A stretch of DNA of 64,000 nucleotides from Procambarus clarkii (lineage: Eukaryota > Arthropoda > Malacostraca > Decapoda > Cambaridae). The notes beneath the pieces are model-generated. The model made no database searches, had not been told where the DNA came from, and was given only the letters and a program-made list of their open reading frames with translations. Positions 10,276 to 25,000 of this stretch are shown one piece after another (within the stretch, counting starts at the first letter, position 1; every line of letters starts with the position of its first letter). Where the stretch lies: the NCBI RefSeq assembly GCF_040958095.1, contig NC_091154.1, positions 47,042,232 to 47,106,231 on the forward strand, read 5' to 3'. The position numbers were made by a program, and so were the translations under genes.

Positions 10276-10364
10276 TGAAGCCGTCCAGAAACATTTTCGT
10301 GGGCAGCCGTGTGTGCGCCCTGGTCAAGCGTCCTCGCAGGAACAATGTTGTGGTAAGCACAGAT

Positions 10365-11397
10365 TTATAATAATAAATTAATAATAAATTTTTATTCAGG
10401 TAAGGTACATACATACAAGGTAAGATACAAAAGTTGATGGATTATAGATAGAGCTAGTACATACAATGCCTAAAGCCACTATTAGGCAAAGCGTTTCGGG
10501 CAGGAAAAACACTAAGACTAAAACTTAATACTAATTGAGATTGAAGTATAAATTGTGTTGAGAAAAAATAAGAAAAAAATAAAAAAGGGGGGGGGGAACA
10601 TGGCAGAAAAAAACAAAAATACAATTTGGTCAACAAACAACATTGTTTGTAGTAGACATGGGTTAACATTTAGGGGTGAGGTAGGTTACATTGAGTTAAT
10701 TAGGTGGTACTTAGTTTTTATCTTACACTGGTTGGGAGAGGTACAGTCTTTAACATAATTGGGAAGGTTAATTCCCGTAGTCTCTCCTCGTAGATCATAC
10801 CTCTCAGCCCGGGTACTAGTCTGGTGGCAAACCTTTGAACTTTTTCCAGTTTGGTGTTATGCTTGACTCGAGATGGACTCCATGCTGGGGCTGCATACTC
10901 CAGGATTGGTCTGACATAGGTGGTATACAAAGTTCTGAATGATTCCTTGCACAAATTAAGTGTCTAAATGGCATTCTTATGTTAGCCAACCTGGCATATG
11001 CTGCTGATGTTATTATCTTGATATGGGCTTCAGGGGACAGGTCTGGCGTGATATCAAACCCCAGGTCTTTCTCTCTCTGACTCGTGTAAAATTTCATCTC
11101 CCAAATGATTCCTTGTAACTGGCCTCCTGCTCCCTACACCTATCTTCATTACATTACATTTGCTTGAGTTAAACTCTAACAACCATTTGTTCGACCATTC
11201 CTTTAGTTTGTCCAGGTCTTCTTGAAGCCTCAAGCAGTCCTCCTCTGTCTTAATCCTTCTCATAATTTTGGCATCGTCAGCAAACATTGAGAGGAATGAG
11301 TCTATACCCTCCGGGAGATCGTTCACATATCAGAAACAGGATAGGACCGAGTACAGAGCCCTGTGGGACTCCACTGGTGACTTCACGCCAATCTGAG
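10365..11397 (-). mobile_element. Broken non-LTR retrotransposon fragment (Jockey/CR1-type LINE C)
   Basis: On the minus strand, three short frames hold successive parts of one reverse transcriptase. Near 11375-11330 is SGVPQGSVLGPILFLI. 11326-11054 starts MNDLPEG and has FADDAKIMRR and KEWSNKWLLEFN. 11097-10816 and 10954-10718 hold the thumb region with TYVRPILEYAAPAWSPS and FATRLVPGLRGM. Shifts between the frames make it a dead copy. The 3' end near 10370 shows a TTTTTATTCAGGTAAGGTAC tail and an AAGCGTTTCGGGCAGG block related to that of LINE A. The 5' part is missing. Confidence 0.8.
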
Positions 11398-13057
<1,660 letters not shown>

Positions 13058-13486
13058 ACCCGGGCTGGTAGTGATCACCACCTGTTAACTGCCTGGGCTG
13101 GTAGTGACCACCACCTGTTAACTGCCTGGGCTGGTAGTGACCACCACCTGTTAACTGCCTGGGCTGGTAGTGACCACCACCTGTTAACTACCTGGGCTGG
13201 TAGTGATCACCACCTGTTAACTGCCTGGGCTGGTAGTGACCACCACCTGTTAACTGCCTGGGCTGGTAGTGACCACCACCTGTTAACTGCCTGGGCTGGT
13301 AGTGACCACCACCTGTTAACTGCCTGGGCTGGTAGTGACCACCACCTGTTAACTGCCTGGGCTGGTAGTGACCACCACCTGTTAACTGCCTGGGCTGGTA
13401 GTGACCACCACCTGTTAACTGCCTGGGCTGGTAGTGATCACCACCTGTTAACTGCCTGGGCTGGTAGAGACCACTACTTGTTAACT
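13058..13486. repeat. 33-bp satellite, second block (about 13 units, GCCTGGG subtype)
   Basis: The core unit is the same as at 8972, but almost every copy reads CTGCCTGGGCTGG where other blocks have CTACCCGGGCTGG. The last copy is diverged (TAGAGACCACTACTTG) and ends in GTTAACT at the LINE B junction. Confidence 0.95.
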
Positions 13487-14383
13487 TGTTATACACTAAT
13501 CTATCCCTATCTTAATTATGGTATCTGTGCATGGGGTTCAACCACTGCAAACCACCTCAAGTCCATCATCACCCAGCAAAAATCTGCTATCAGAATAATA
13601 ACAAATTCTGCTTTCAGACAACACTCAGCCCCCTTGTTTAACTCCCTAAACATGCTAAACATAATCTCACTCCAAAAATTCTCTTGTGTCAATTACATTT
13701 CAAAATCCTGTTCTTAAATGCAAATCCTTGTCTGAAACTCTTCCTGGACAGATGTAATAGGACCCATTATCACCACACCAGAAATAAATATCTCTTTGAT
13801 ATCCCAAGAGTCAAACTTAATCTGTGTAAAAACTCTATGCAAATAAAGGGACCCAGTCTATGGAACTCTCTCCCTACTGAATTGAAAAGCTGTCCAACTT
13901 ATACATCATTCAAAAACAATACTAAAAAGTACCTAATTTCATCTTCATAGTTTTTTACCTTTTGCTTTAAAATTGCACTGTATGTATTGCTACCCAATCT
14001 CCCAATCTTTATGTACCCAATCTGAACATCTTTACCATTGTGATCATTGCTGTCTTATATGTGCTGTCAATCTGCTGTATGGTGTCTATTAATCTTGTTT
14101 AAATTACCAATCAAGTTGTCAATGTAATCAATCAGAGCTTTAATATACCAATGTGCTTTAATGTACTTACTAATCTCTCTCATCTCATTTTTTCTTGCAA
14201 TGTATCCGTTATCATTTTATTAATTCTGCTAGAATTTACCTACTTAAAATTATCTGTTAGATTAAGGACCTGCCCGAAACGCTGCGCGTACTAGTGGCTT
14301 TACAAGAGTGTAAATACTGTACTGTGCTATGTATTCTCTCTAACTCAATGTACCTTCTTGTACATAAATAAATAAATAAAAAA
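13487..14383 (+). mobile_element. 5'-truncated LINE B inserted in the 33-bp satellite
   Basis: This copy on the plus strand is nearly identical in protein sequence to the 3' part of LINE A. It starts inside the reverse transcriptase C-terminal region (CTAATCTATCCC encodes LIYPY), runs through the 3' UTR with GGACCTGCCCGAAACGCTGC and ends in TACATAAATAAATAAATAAA. Two frames (13478-13717 and 13684-13950) carry the coding remnant with a shift near 13700. Satellite lies directly on both sides, and TAACT at 13482-13486 recurs at 14384-14388, fitting a short target-site duplication from reverse-transcription-primed insertion. Confidence 0.85.
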
Positions 14384-14387
14384 TAAC

Positions 14388-16080
14388 TACCCGGGCTGGT
14401 AGCCACCACCACCTGTTAACTACCCGGGCTGGTAGCCACCACCACCTGTTAACTACCCGGGCTGGTAGCCACCACCACCTGTTAACTACCCGGGCTGGTA
14501 GCCACCACCACCTGTTAACTACCCGGGCTGGTAGCCACCACCACCTGTTAACTACCCGGGCTGGTAGCCACCACCACCTGTTAACTACCCGGGCTGGTAG
14601 CCACCACCACCTGTTAACTACCCGGGCTGGTAGCCACCACCACCTGTTAACTACCCGGGCTGGTAGCCACCACCACCTGTTAACTACCCGGGCTGGTAGC
14701 CACCACCACCTGTTAACTACCCGGGCTGATAGTGACCACCACCTGTTAACTACCCGGGCTGGTAGTGACCACCACCTGTTAACTACCTGGGCTGGTAGCC
14801 ACCACCACCTGTTAACTACCCGGGCTGGTAGCCACCACCACCTGTTAACTACCCGGGCTGGTAGCCACCACCACCTGTTAACTACCCGGGCTGGTAGCCA
14901 CCACCACCTGTTAACTACCCGGGCTGGTAGTGACCACCACCTGTTAACTACCCGGGCTGGTAGCCACCACCACCTGTTAACTACCCGGGCTGGTAGCCAC
15001 CACCACCTGTTAACTACCCGGGCTGGTAGCCACCACCACCTGTTAACTACCCGGGCTGGTAGCCACCACCACCTGTTAACTACCCGGGCTGGTAGCCACC
15101 ACCACCTGTTAACTACCCGGGCTGGTAGCCACCACCACCTGTTAACTACCCGGGCTGGTAGCCACCACCACCTGTTAACTACCCGGGCTGGTAGCCACCA
15201 CCACCTGTTAACTACCCGGGCTGGTAGCCACCACCACCTGTTAACTACCTGGGCTGGTAGCCACCACCACCTGTTAACTACCCGGGCTGGTAGCCACCAC
15301 CACCTGTTAACTACCCGGGCTGGTAGCCACCACCACCTGTTAACTACCCGGGCTGGTAGCCACCACCACCTGTTAACTACCCGGGCTGGTAGCCACCACC
15401 ACCTGTTAACTACCCGGGCTGGTAGCCACCACCACCTGTTAACTACCCGGGCTGGTAGCCACCACCACCTGTTAACTACCCGGGCTGGTAGCCACCACCA
15501 CCTGTTAACTACCCGGGCTGGTAGCCACCACCACCTGTTAACTACCCGGGCTGATAGTGACCACCACCTGTTAACTACCCGGGCTGGTAGTGACCACCAC
15601 CTGTTAACTACCTGGGCTGGTAGCCACCACCACCTGTTAACTACCCGGGCTGGTAGCCACCACCACCTGTTAACTACCCGGGCTGGTAGCCACCACCACC
15701 TGTTAACTACCCGGGCTGGTAGCCACCACCACCTGTTAACTACCCGGGCTGGTAGTGACCACCACCTGTTAACTACCCGGGCTGGTAGTGACCACCACCT
15801 GTTAACTACCCGGGCTGGTAGCCACCACCACCTGTTAACTACCCGGGCTGGTAGCCACCACCACCTGTTAACTACCCGGGCTGGTAGCCACCACCACCTG
15901 TTAACTACCCGGGCTGGTAGCCACCACCACCTGTTAACTACCCGGGCTGGTAGTGACCACCACCTGTTAACTACCCGGGCTGGTAGTGACCACCACCTGT
16001 TAACTACCTGGGCTGGTAGCCACCACCACCTGTTAACTACCCGGGCTGGTAGCCACCACCACCTGTTAACTACCCGGGCT
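14388..16080. repeat. 825-bp duplication inside the 33-bp satellite
   Basis: The rare variant CTGATAGTGACC occurs at about 14727 and 15552. The linked CTACCTGGG unit at 14784 recurs at 15609, and a TGACC unit at 14926 recurs at 15751. All three offsets equal 825 bp, which is 25 units. The block was therefore duplicated as a 25-unit segment. Confidence 0.7.
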
Positions 16081-19000
16081 GGTAGGCACCACCACCTGTT
16101 TAACTACCCGGGCTAGGATATTGACCACCACCTGGTTAACTACCCGGGCTGGTAGTGACCACCACCTGTTAACTACACCGGGCTTGGTAGTGCCACCCAC
16201 CTACCTGTTTAACCTACCCGGGCTGGTAGCCACCCCCACCCTGTTAACTACCCGGGCTGGTAGCCCCCACCACCTCGTTAAACTACCCACTGGCTGGTAG
16301 CCACCACCACCTGTCTAACTACCCGGGCTGGGTAGGCCACCACCACCTGTTAACTACCCGGGGCTGGTAGCCACCACCACCTGTTAACTTACCCTGGCTG
16401 GTAGGCCACCACCACCTGTTACTACCCGGGGCTTGGTAGCCACCACCACCGGTTAACTACCGGGGCTGGTATGCCCCACCACCTGTTAGCACTACCCTGG
16501 GCTGGTAGCCCCACCACCCTGGTTATACTACCCGGGCTGGTAGCCACCACACCACCTGTTAACTAACCCGGGCTGGTAGCCACCACCACCTGTTAACTAC
16601 CACGGGCTGAGTAGCCTGACCACCACCTGTTAACTACCACCGCGGGCTGGTAGTGATCCACAACCTAACCTACCTGGGCTGTAGACTACCACACACGGCT
16701 GTTAACTACCCGGGCGGTAGCCACCACCACCTGTAACTACCCGGAGCTGGGAGCCACCACCACCTGTTAACTACCCGGGCTGGTAGCCCCCACCACCTGT
16801 GAACTACCCGGGGCTGGTAGCCACCAACCACCTGTTAACTACCCGGGCTGGTAGACCACCACCTGTTAACTACCCGGGCTGGTAGACCACACCTGTTAAC
16901 TACCCGGGCTGGTAGCCACCACCACCTGTTAACTACCCGGGCTGGTAGCCACCACCACCTGTTAACTACCCGGGCTGGTAGCCACCACCACCTGTTAACT
17001 ACCCGGGCTGGTAGCCACCACCACCTGTTAACTACCCGGGCTGGTAGCCACCACCACCTGTTAACTACCCGGGCTGGTAGTGACCACCACCTGTTAACTA
17101 CCCGGGCTGGTAGCCACCACCACCTGTTAACTACCCGGGCTGGTAGCCACCACCACCTGTTAACTACCCGGGCTGGTAGCACCACCACCTGTTAACTACC
17201 CGGGCTGGTAGCCACCACCACCTGTTAACTACCCGGGCTGGTAGACCACCACCTGTTAACTACCCGGGCTGGTAGCCACCACCACCTGTTAACTACCCGG
17301 GCTGGTAGCCACCACCACCTGTTAACTACCCGGGCTGGTAGCCACCACCACCTGTTAACTACCCGGGCTGGTAGCCACCACCACCTGTTAACTACCCGGG
17401 CTGGTAGCCACCACCACCTGTTAACTACCCGGGCTGGTAGCCACCACCACCTGTTAACTACCCGGGCTGGTAGCCACCACCACCTGTTAACTACCCGGGC
17501 TGGTAGCCACCACCACCTGTTAACTACCGGGCTGGTAGCCACCACCACCTGTTAACTACCCGGGCTGGTAGCCACCACCACCTGTTAACTACCCGGGCTG
17601 GTAGCCACCACCACCTGTTAACTACCCGGGCTGGTAGCCACCACCACCTGTTAACTACCCGGGCTGGTAGCCACCACCACCTGTTAACTACCCGGGCTGA
17701 TAGTGACCACCACCTGTTAACTACCCGGGCTGGTAGTGCACCACCACCTGTTAACTACCTGGGCTGGTAGCCACCACCACCTGTTAACTACCCGGGCTGG
17801 TAGCCACCACCACCTGTTAACTACCCGGGCTGGGTAGCCACCACCACCTGTTAACTACCCGGGCTGGTAGCCACCACCACCTGTTAACTACCCGGGCTGG
17901 TGACCACCACCACCTGTTAACTACCCGGCTGGTAGTGACCACCACCACCTTGTTTAGCTACCCGGGCTGGTTAGTGAACCACCACCGGTTAACTACCCTG
18001 CGGCTGGTAGCCACCACCACATGTTAACTACCCGGGTGGTAGCCACACCACCTGTCTTACTACACGGGCTGTAGCCACCCCACCACCTGTTAACTACCCG
18101 GCGTGGTAGCCCACCACCACCTGTTAACTACCCGGGCTGGTAGCACCACCACCTGTTAACTAACCGGGCTGGTAGTGACCACCACTGTTACACTACCCGG
18201 GTGGTAAGCACCACCAACCGGTTAACTACCGGGCTGGTAGCCACCACCACCTGTTAACTACCGGGCTGGTAGTCACCAACACCTGTTAACTGACCCGGGC
18301 TGGTAGCACCAACCACCTGTTAACTAACCGGGCTGGTAGCCACCACCCTGTTAAACTACCCGGGAGGTTGCACCATCCACCTGTTAAAATACCTGGCTGG
18401 TAGCCACCACCAACTGTTAACTCACCCGGGCCTGGTAGCCCCACACCGTTAACCTACCTGGGCTGGTAGCACCCAACCTGTTACCCGGGCTGGTAGCCAC
18501 CACCACCTGTTAACTACCCGGGCTGGTAGCCACCACCACCTGTTAACTACCCGGGCTGGTAGCCACCACCACCTGTTAACTACCCGGGCTGGTAGCCACC
18601 ACCACCTGTTAACTACCCGGGCTGGTAGGACCACCACCTGTTAACTACCCGGGCTGGTAGTGACCACCACCTGTTAACTACCTGGGCTGGTAGCCACCAC
18701 CACCTGTTAACTACCCGGGCTGGGTAGCCACCACACACCTGTTAACTACCCGGGCTGGTAGCCTACCACCACCTGTTAACTACCCGGGCTGGTAGCCACC
18801 ACCACCTGTTAACTACCCGGGCTGGTAGTCCACCACCACCTGTTAACTACCCGGGCTGGTTAGTGACCACACAACTGTTAACTACCCGGGCTGGTAGCCA
18901 CCACCCCTGTTAACTACCCGGGCTGGTAGCCACCACCACCTGTTTAACTACCCGGGCTGGTAGCCACCACCACCTGTTAACTACCCGGGCTGGTAGCCAC

Positions 19001-22000
19001 CACCACCTGTTAACTAACCCGGGCTGGTCAGTGCCACCACCACCTGGTTAAACTACCCGGGCTGGTTAGTGACCACCACCTGTTAACTACCAGGCTGGTA
19101 GACACCACCAACCTGTTAACTCCCCGGCTGGTAGCCACACCACCACTGTTAACTACCGGGCTGTAGTGACCACCCTGTTAACTACCCGGGCTGGTAGTGC
19201 ACCACCACCTCGTTAACTTACCCGGGCTGGTAGTGCCACCACCACTCCTGTTAACTACCCGGGCTGGTAGTGCGACCACCAACCTGTTACACTACCTCGG
19301 GCTGGTTAGCCACCACCCACCTGTTAACCTACCCGGGCTGATTAGTGACCACCACACTGTTAAACTACCCGGGCTTGGTAGTGACCACCACCTGTTAACT
19401 ACCCTGGGCTGGGTAGCCTACCACCACCTGTTAACTACCCTGGGCTGGTAGTGCCACCACCACCTGTCGGTAACTACCCGGGCTGGGTAGTCCACCACCA
19501 CCTGTTAACTACCATGGGCTTGGTAGCACCCACCCACCTGTTAACTACCCGGGCTGGTAGCCACCACCACCTGTTAACTACCCGGGCTGGTAGTGACACC
19601 ACCACCTGTTAACTACCCTGGGCTGGTAGCCACCACCACCTGTTAACTACCGGCTGGTATGACCACCACCTGTTAGACTACCCGGCTGGTAGCCACCACC
19701 ACCTGTTAACTACCCGGGCTGGTAGTCACCACCACCTGTTAACTACCCGGGCTGGTAGGCCACCACCACCTGTTAACTACCCGGGGCTGGTAGCCACCAC
19801 CACCTGTTAACTACCCGGGCTGGTAGCCACCCACCTGTTAACTACCCGGGCTGGTAGCCACCACCACCTGTTAACTACCCTGGGCTGTAGTGACCACCAC
19901 CTGTTAACTACCTGGGCTGGGTAGCCACCACCACCTGTTAACTACCCGGCTGGTAGCCACCACCACCTGTTAACTACCGGGCTGGTAGCCACCACCACCT
20001 GTTTAACTACCCGGGCTGGTAGCCACCACCACCTGTTAACTACCCGGGCTGGTAGCCACCACCACCTGTTAACTACCCGGGCTGGTAGACCACCACCTGT
20101 TAACTACCCGGGCTGGTAGCCACCACCACCTGTTAACTACCCGGGCTGGTAGCCACCACCACCTGTTAACTACCCGGGCTGGTAGTGACCACCACCTGTT
20201 AACTACCCGGGCTGGTAGTGACCACCACCTGTTAACTACCCGGGCTGGTAGCCACCACCACCTGTTAACTACCCGGGCTGGTAGCCACCACCACCTGTTA
20301 ACTACCCGGGCTGGTAGCCACCACCACCTGTTAACTACCCGGGCTGGTAGCCACCACCACCTGTTAACTACCCGGGCTGGTAGTGACCACCACCTGTTAA
20401 CTACCCGGGCTGGTAGTGACCACCACCTGTTAACTACCCGGGCTGGTAGCCACCACCACCTGTTAACTACCCGGGCTGGTAGCCACCACCACCTGTTAAC
20501 TACCCGGGCTGGTAGTGACCACCACCTGTTAACTACCCGGGCTGGTAGTGACCACCACCTGTTAACTACCCGGGCTGGTAGTGACCACCACCTGTTAACT
20601 ACCCGGGCTGGTAGTGACCACCACCTGTTAACTACCCGGGCTGGTAGCCACCACCACCTGTTAACTACCCGGGCTGGTAGTGACCACCACCTGTTAACTA
20701 CCCGGGCTGGTAGTGACCACCACCTGTTAACTACCCGGGCTGGTAGCCACCACCACCTGTTAACTACCTGGGCTGGTAGTGACCACCACCTGTTAACTAC
20801 CCGGGCTGGTAGTCACCACCACCTGTTAACTACCCGGGCTGGTAGCCACCACCACCTGTTAACTACCCGGGCTGGTAGCCACCACCACCTGTTAACTACC
20901 CGGGCTGGTAGCCACCACCACCTGTTAACTACCCGGGCTGGTGCCACCACCACCTGTTAACTACCCGGGCTGGTAGCCACCACCACTGTTAACTACCCGG
21001 GCTGGTAGCCACCACCACCTGTTAACTACCCGGGCTGGTAGACCACCACCTGTTAACTACCCGGGCTGGTAGTGACCACCACCTGTTAACTACCCGGGCT
21101 GGTAGTGACCACCACCTGTTAACTACCTGGGCTGGTAGCCACCACCACCTGTTAACTACCCGGGCTGGTAGCCACCACCACCTGTTAACTACCCGGGCTG
21201 GTAGCCACCACCACCTGTTAACTACCCGGGCTGGTAGCCACCACCACCTGTTAACTACCCGGGCTGGTAGCCACCACCACCTGTTAACTACCCGGGCTGG
21301 TAGACCACCACCTGTTAACTACCCGGGCTGGTAGCCACCACCACCTGTTAACTACCCGGGCTGGTAGCCACCACCACCTGTTAACTACCCGGGCTGGTAG
21401 CCACCACCACCTGTTAACTACCCGGGCTGGTAGTGACCACCACCTGTTAACTACCGGGCTGGTAGTGACCACCTACCTTTAACTACCTGGGCTGGTAGCC
21501 ACCACCACCTGTTAACTACCGGGCTGGTAGTGACCACCACCTGTTACTACCGGGCTGGTAGCCACCCACCACCTGTTTAACTACCCGGGCTGGTAGTGAC
21601 CACACACCTGGTTAACTACCCGTGGCTGGTAGGCCACCACCACCTGTTAACTACCCCGGGGCTGGTAGCCACACCACCTGTTAACTACCCGGCTGGTAGC
21701 CACCACCACCTGTTAACTACCCCGGGCTGGTAGCCAACCACCACCTGTTAACTACCCGGGCTGGTAGCACCACCACCTGTTAACTTACCCGGGCTGGTAT
21801 AGGCCACCACCACCATGTTAAACTACCCGGGCTGGTAGTCACACCACCTGTTAACTACCCGGGCTGGTAGCCACCACCACCTGTTAACTACCGGGCTGGT
21901 AGCCACCACCACCTGTTAACTACCCGGGCTGGTAGTTGACCACCACCTGTTAACTACGCTAGGCTGGTAGCCACCACCACCTGTTAAGACTACCCGGGCT

Positions 22001-25000
22001 GGTAGCCACCACCACCTGTTAACTACCCGGGCTGTAGGACCACCACCTGTTAACTACCCGGGCTGGTAGCCACCACCCACCTGTTAACTACCCGGGCTGG
22101 TAGGCCACCACCACCTGTTAACTACCCGGGCTGGTAGTGACCACCACCTGTTAACTACCCGGGCTGGTAGCCACCACACCTGTTACTACCCGGGCTGGTA
22201 GTGACCACCACCTGTTAACTACCCGGGCTGGTAGCCACCACCACCTGTTAACTACCCGGGCTGGTAGCCACCACACCTGTTAACTACCCGGCTGGTAGGC
22301 CACCACCACCTGTTAACTACCCGGGCTGGTAGCCACCACCACCTGTTAACTACCGCGGGCTGGTAGTGACCACCACCTGTTAACTACCCGGGCTGGTAGC
22401 CACCACCACCTGTTAACTACCCTGGGCTGGTAGCCGACCACCACCTGTTAACTACCCGGGCTGGTAGTGACCACCCACCTGTTAACTACCCGGGCTGGTA
22501 GCCACCACCACCTGTTAACTACCCGGGCTGGTAGGCCACCACCACCTGTTAACTACCCGGGCTGGTAGCCACCACCACCTGTTTAACTACCCGGGCTGGT
22601 AGGCCACCACCACCTGTTAACTACCCGGGCTGGTAGCCACCACCACCTGTTAACTACCCGGGCTGGTAGCACCACCACCACCTGTTAACTACCCGGGCTG
22701 GTAAGCCACCACCACCTGTTAACTACCCGGGCTGGTAGTGCCACCACCACCTGTTAACTACCCGGGCTGGTAGTGACCACCACCTGTTAACTACCTGGGC
22801 TGGTAGCCACCACCACCTGTTAACTACCCGGGCTGGTAGCCACCACCACCTGTTAACTACCCGGGCTGGTAGCCACCACCACCTGTTAACTACCCGGGCT
22901 GGTAGCCACCACCACCTGTTAACTACCCGGGCTGGTAGTGACCACCACCTGTTAACTACCGGGCTGGTAGTGACCACCACCTGTTAACTACCCGGGCTGG
23001 TAGCCACCACCACCTGTTAACTACCCGGGCTGGTAGCCACCACACCTGTTAACTACCCGGGCTGGTAGCCACCACCACCTGTTAACTACCCGGGCTGGTA
23101 GCCACCACCACCTGTTAACTACCCGGGCTGGTAGTGACCACCACCTGTTAACTACCCGGGCTGGTAGTGACCACCACCTGTTAACTACGGGCTGGTAGCC
23201 ACCACCACCTGTTAACTACCCGGGCTGGTAGCCACCACCACCTGTTAACTACCCGGGCTGGTAGTGACCACCACCTGTTAACTACCCGGGCTGGTAGACC
23301 ACCACCTGTTAACTACCCGGGCTGGTAGTGACCACCACCTGTTAACTACCGGGCTGGTAGTGACCACCACCTGTTAACTACCCGGGCTGGTAGCCACCAC
23401 CACCTGTTAACTACCCGGGCTGGTAGTGACCACCACCTGTTAACTACCCGGGCTGGTAGTGACCACCACCTGTTAACTACCGGGCTGGTAGCCACCACCA
23501 CCTGTTAACTACCCGGGCTGGTAGTGACCACCACCTGTTAACTACCCGGGCTGGTAGCCACCACCACCTGTTAACTACCGGGCTGGTAGCCACCACCACC
23601 TGTTAACTACCCGGGCTGGTAGTGACCACCACCTGTTAACTACCCGGGCTGGTACCACCACCACCTGTTAACTACCCGGGCTGGTAGCCACCACCACCTG
23701 TTAACTACCCGGGCTGGTAGTGACCACCACCTGTTAACTACCCGGGCTGGTAGCCACCACCACCTGTTAACTACCCGGGCTGGTAGTCACCACCACCTGT
23801 TAACTACCCGGGCTGGTAGCCACCACCACCTGTTAACTACCCGGGCTGGTAGCCACCACCACCTGTTAACTACCCGGGCTGGTAGCCACCACCACCTGTT
23901 AACTACCCGGGCTGGTAGCCACCACCACCTGTTAACTACCCGGGCTGGTAGTGACCACCACCTGTTAACTACCGGGCTGGTAGCCACCACCACCTGTTAA
24001 CTACCCGGGCTGGTAGCCACCACCACCTGTTAACTACCCGGGCTGGTAGTGACCACCACCTGTTAACTACCCGGGCTGGTAGCCACCACCACCTGTTAAC
24101 TACCCGGGCTGGTAGCACCACCACCTGTTAACTACCCGGGCTGGTAGACCACCACCTGTTAACTACCCGGGCTGGTAGCCACCACCACCTGTTAACTACC
24201 CGGGCTGGTAGCCACCACCACCTGTTAACTACCCGGGCTGGTAGCCACCACCACCTGTTAACTACCCGGCTGGTAGCCACCACCACCTGTTAACTACCCG
24301 GGCTGGTAGACCACCACCTGTTAACTACCCGGGCTGGTAGCCACCACCACCTGTTAACTACCGGGCTGGTAGACCACCACCTGTTAACTACCCGGGCTGG
24401 TAGCCACCACCACCTGTTAACTACCCGGGCTGGTAGACCACCACCTGTTAACTACCCGGGCTGGTAGACCACCACCTGTTAACTACCCGGGCTGGTAGCC
24501 ACCACCACCTGTTAACTACCCGGGCTGGTAGCCACCACACCTGTTAACTACCCGGGCTGGTAGCCACCACCACCTGTTAACTACCCGGGCTGGTAGCCAC
24601 CACCACCTGTTAACTACCCGGGCTGGTAGCACCACCACCTGTTAACTACCCGGGCTGGTAGCCACCACCACCTGTTAACTACCCGGGCTGGTAGCCACCA
24701 CCACCTGTTAACTACCCGGGCTGGTAGCCACCACCACCTGTTAACTACCCGGGCTGGTAGCCACCACCACCTGTTAACTACCCGGGCTGGTAGCCACCAC
24801 CACCTGTTAACTACCCGGGCTGGTAGCCACCACCACCTGTTAACTACCCGGGCTGGTAGACCACCACCTGTTAACTACCCGGGCTGGTAGCCACCACCAC
24901 CTGTTAACTACCCGGGCTGGTAGACCACCACCTGTTAACTACCGGGCTGGTAGCCACCACCACCTGTTAACTACCCGGGCTGGTAGCCACCACCACCTGT

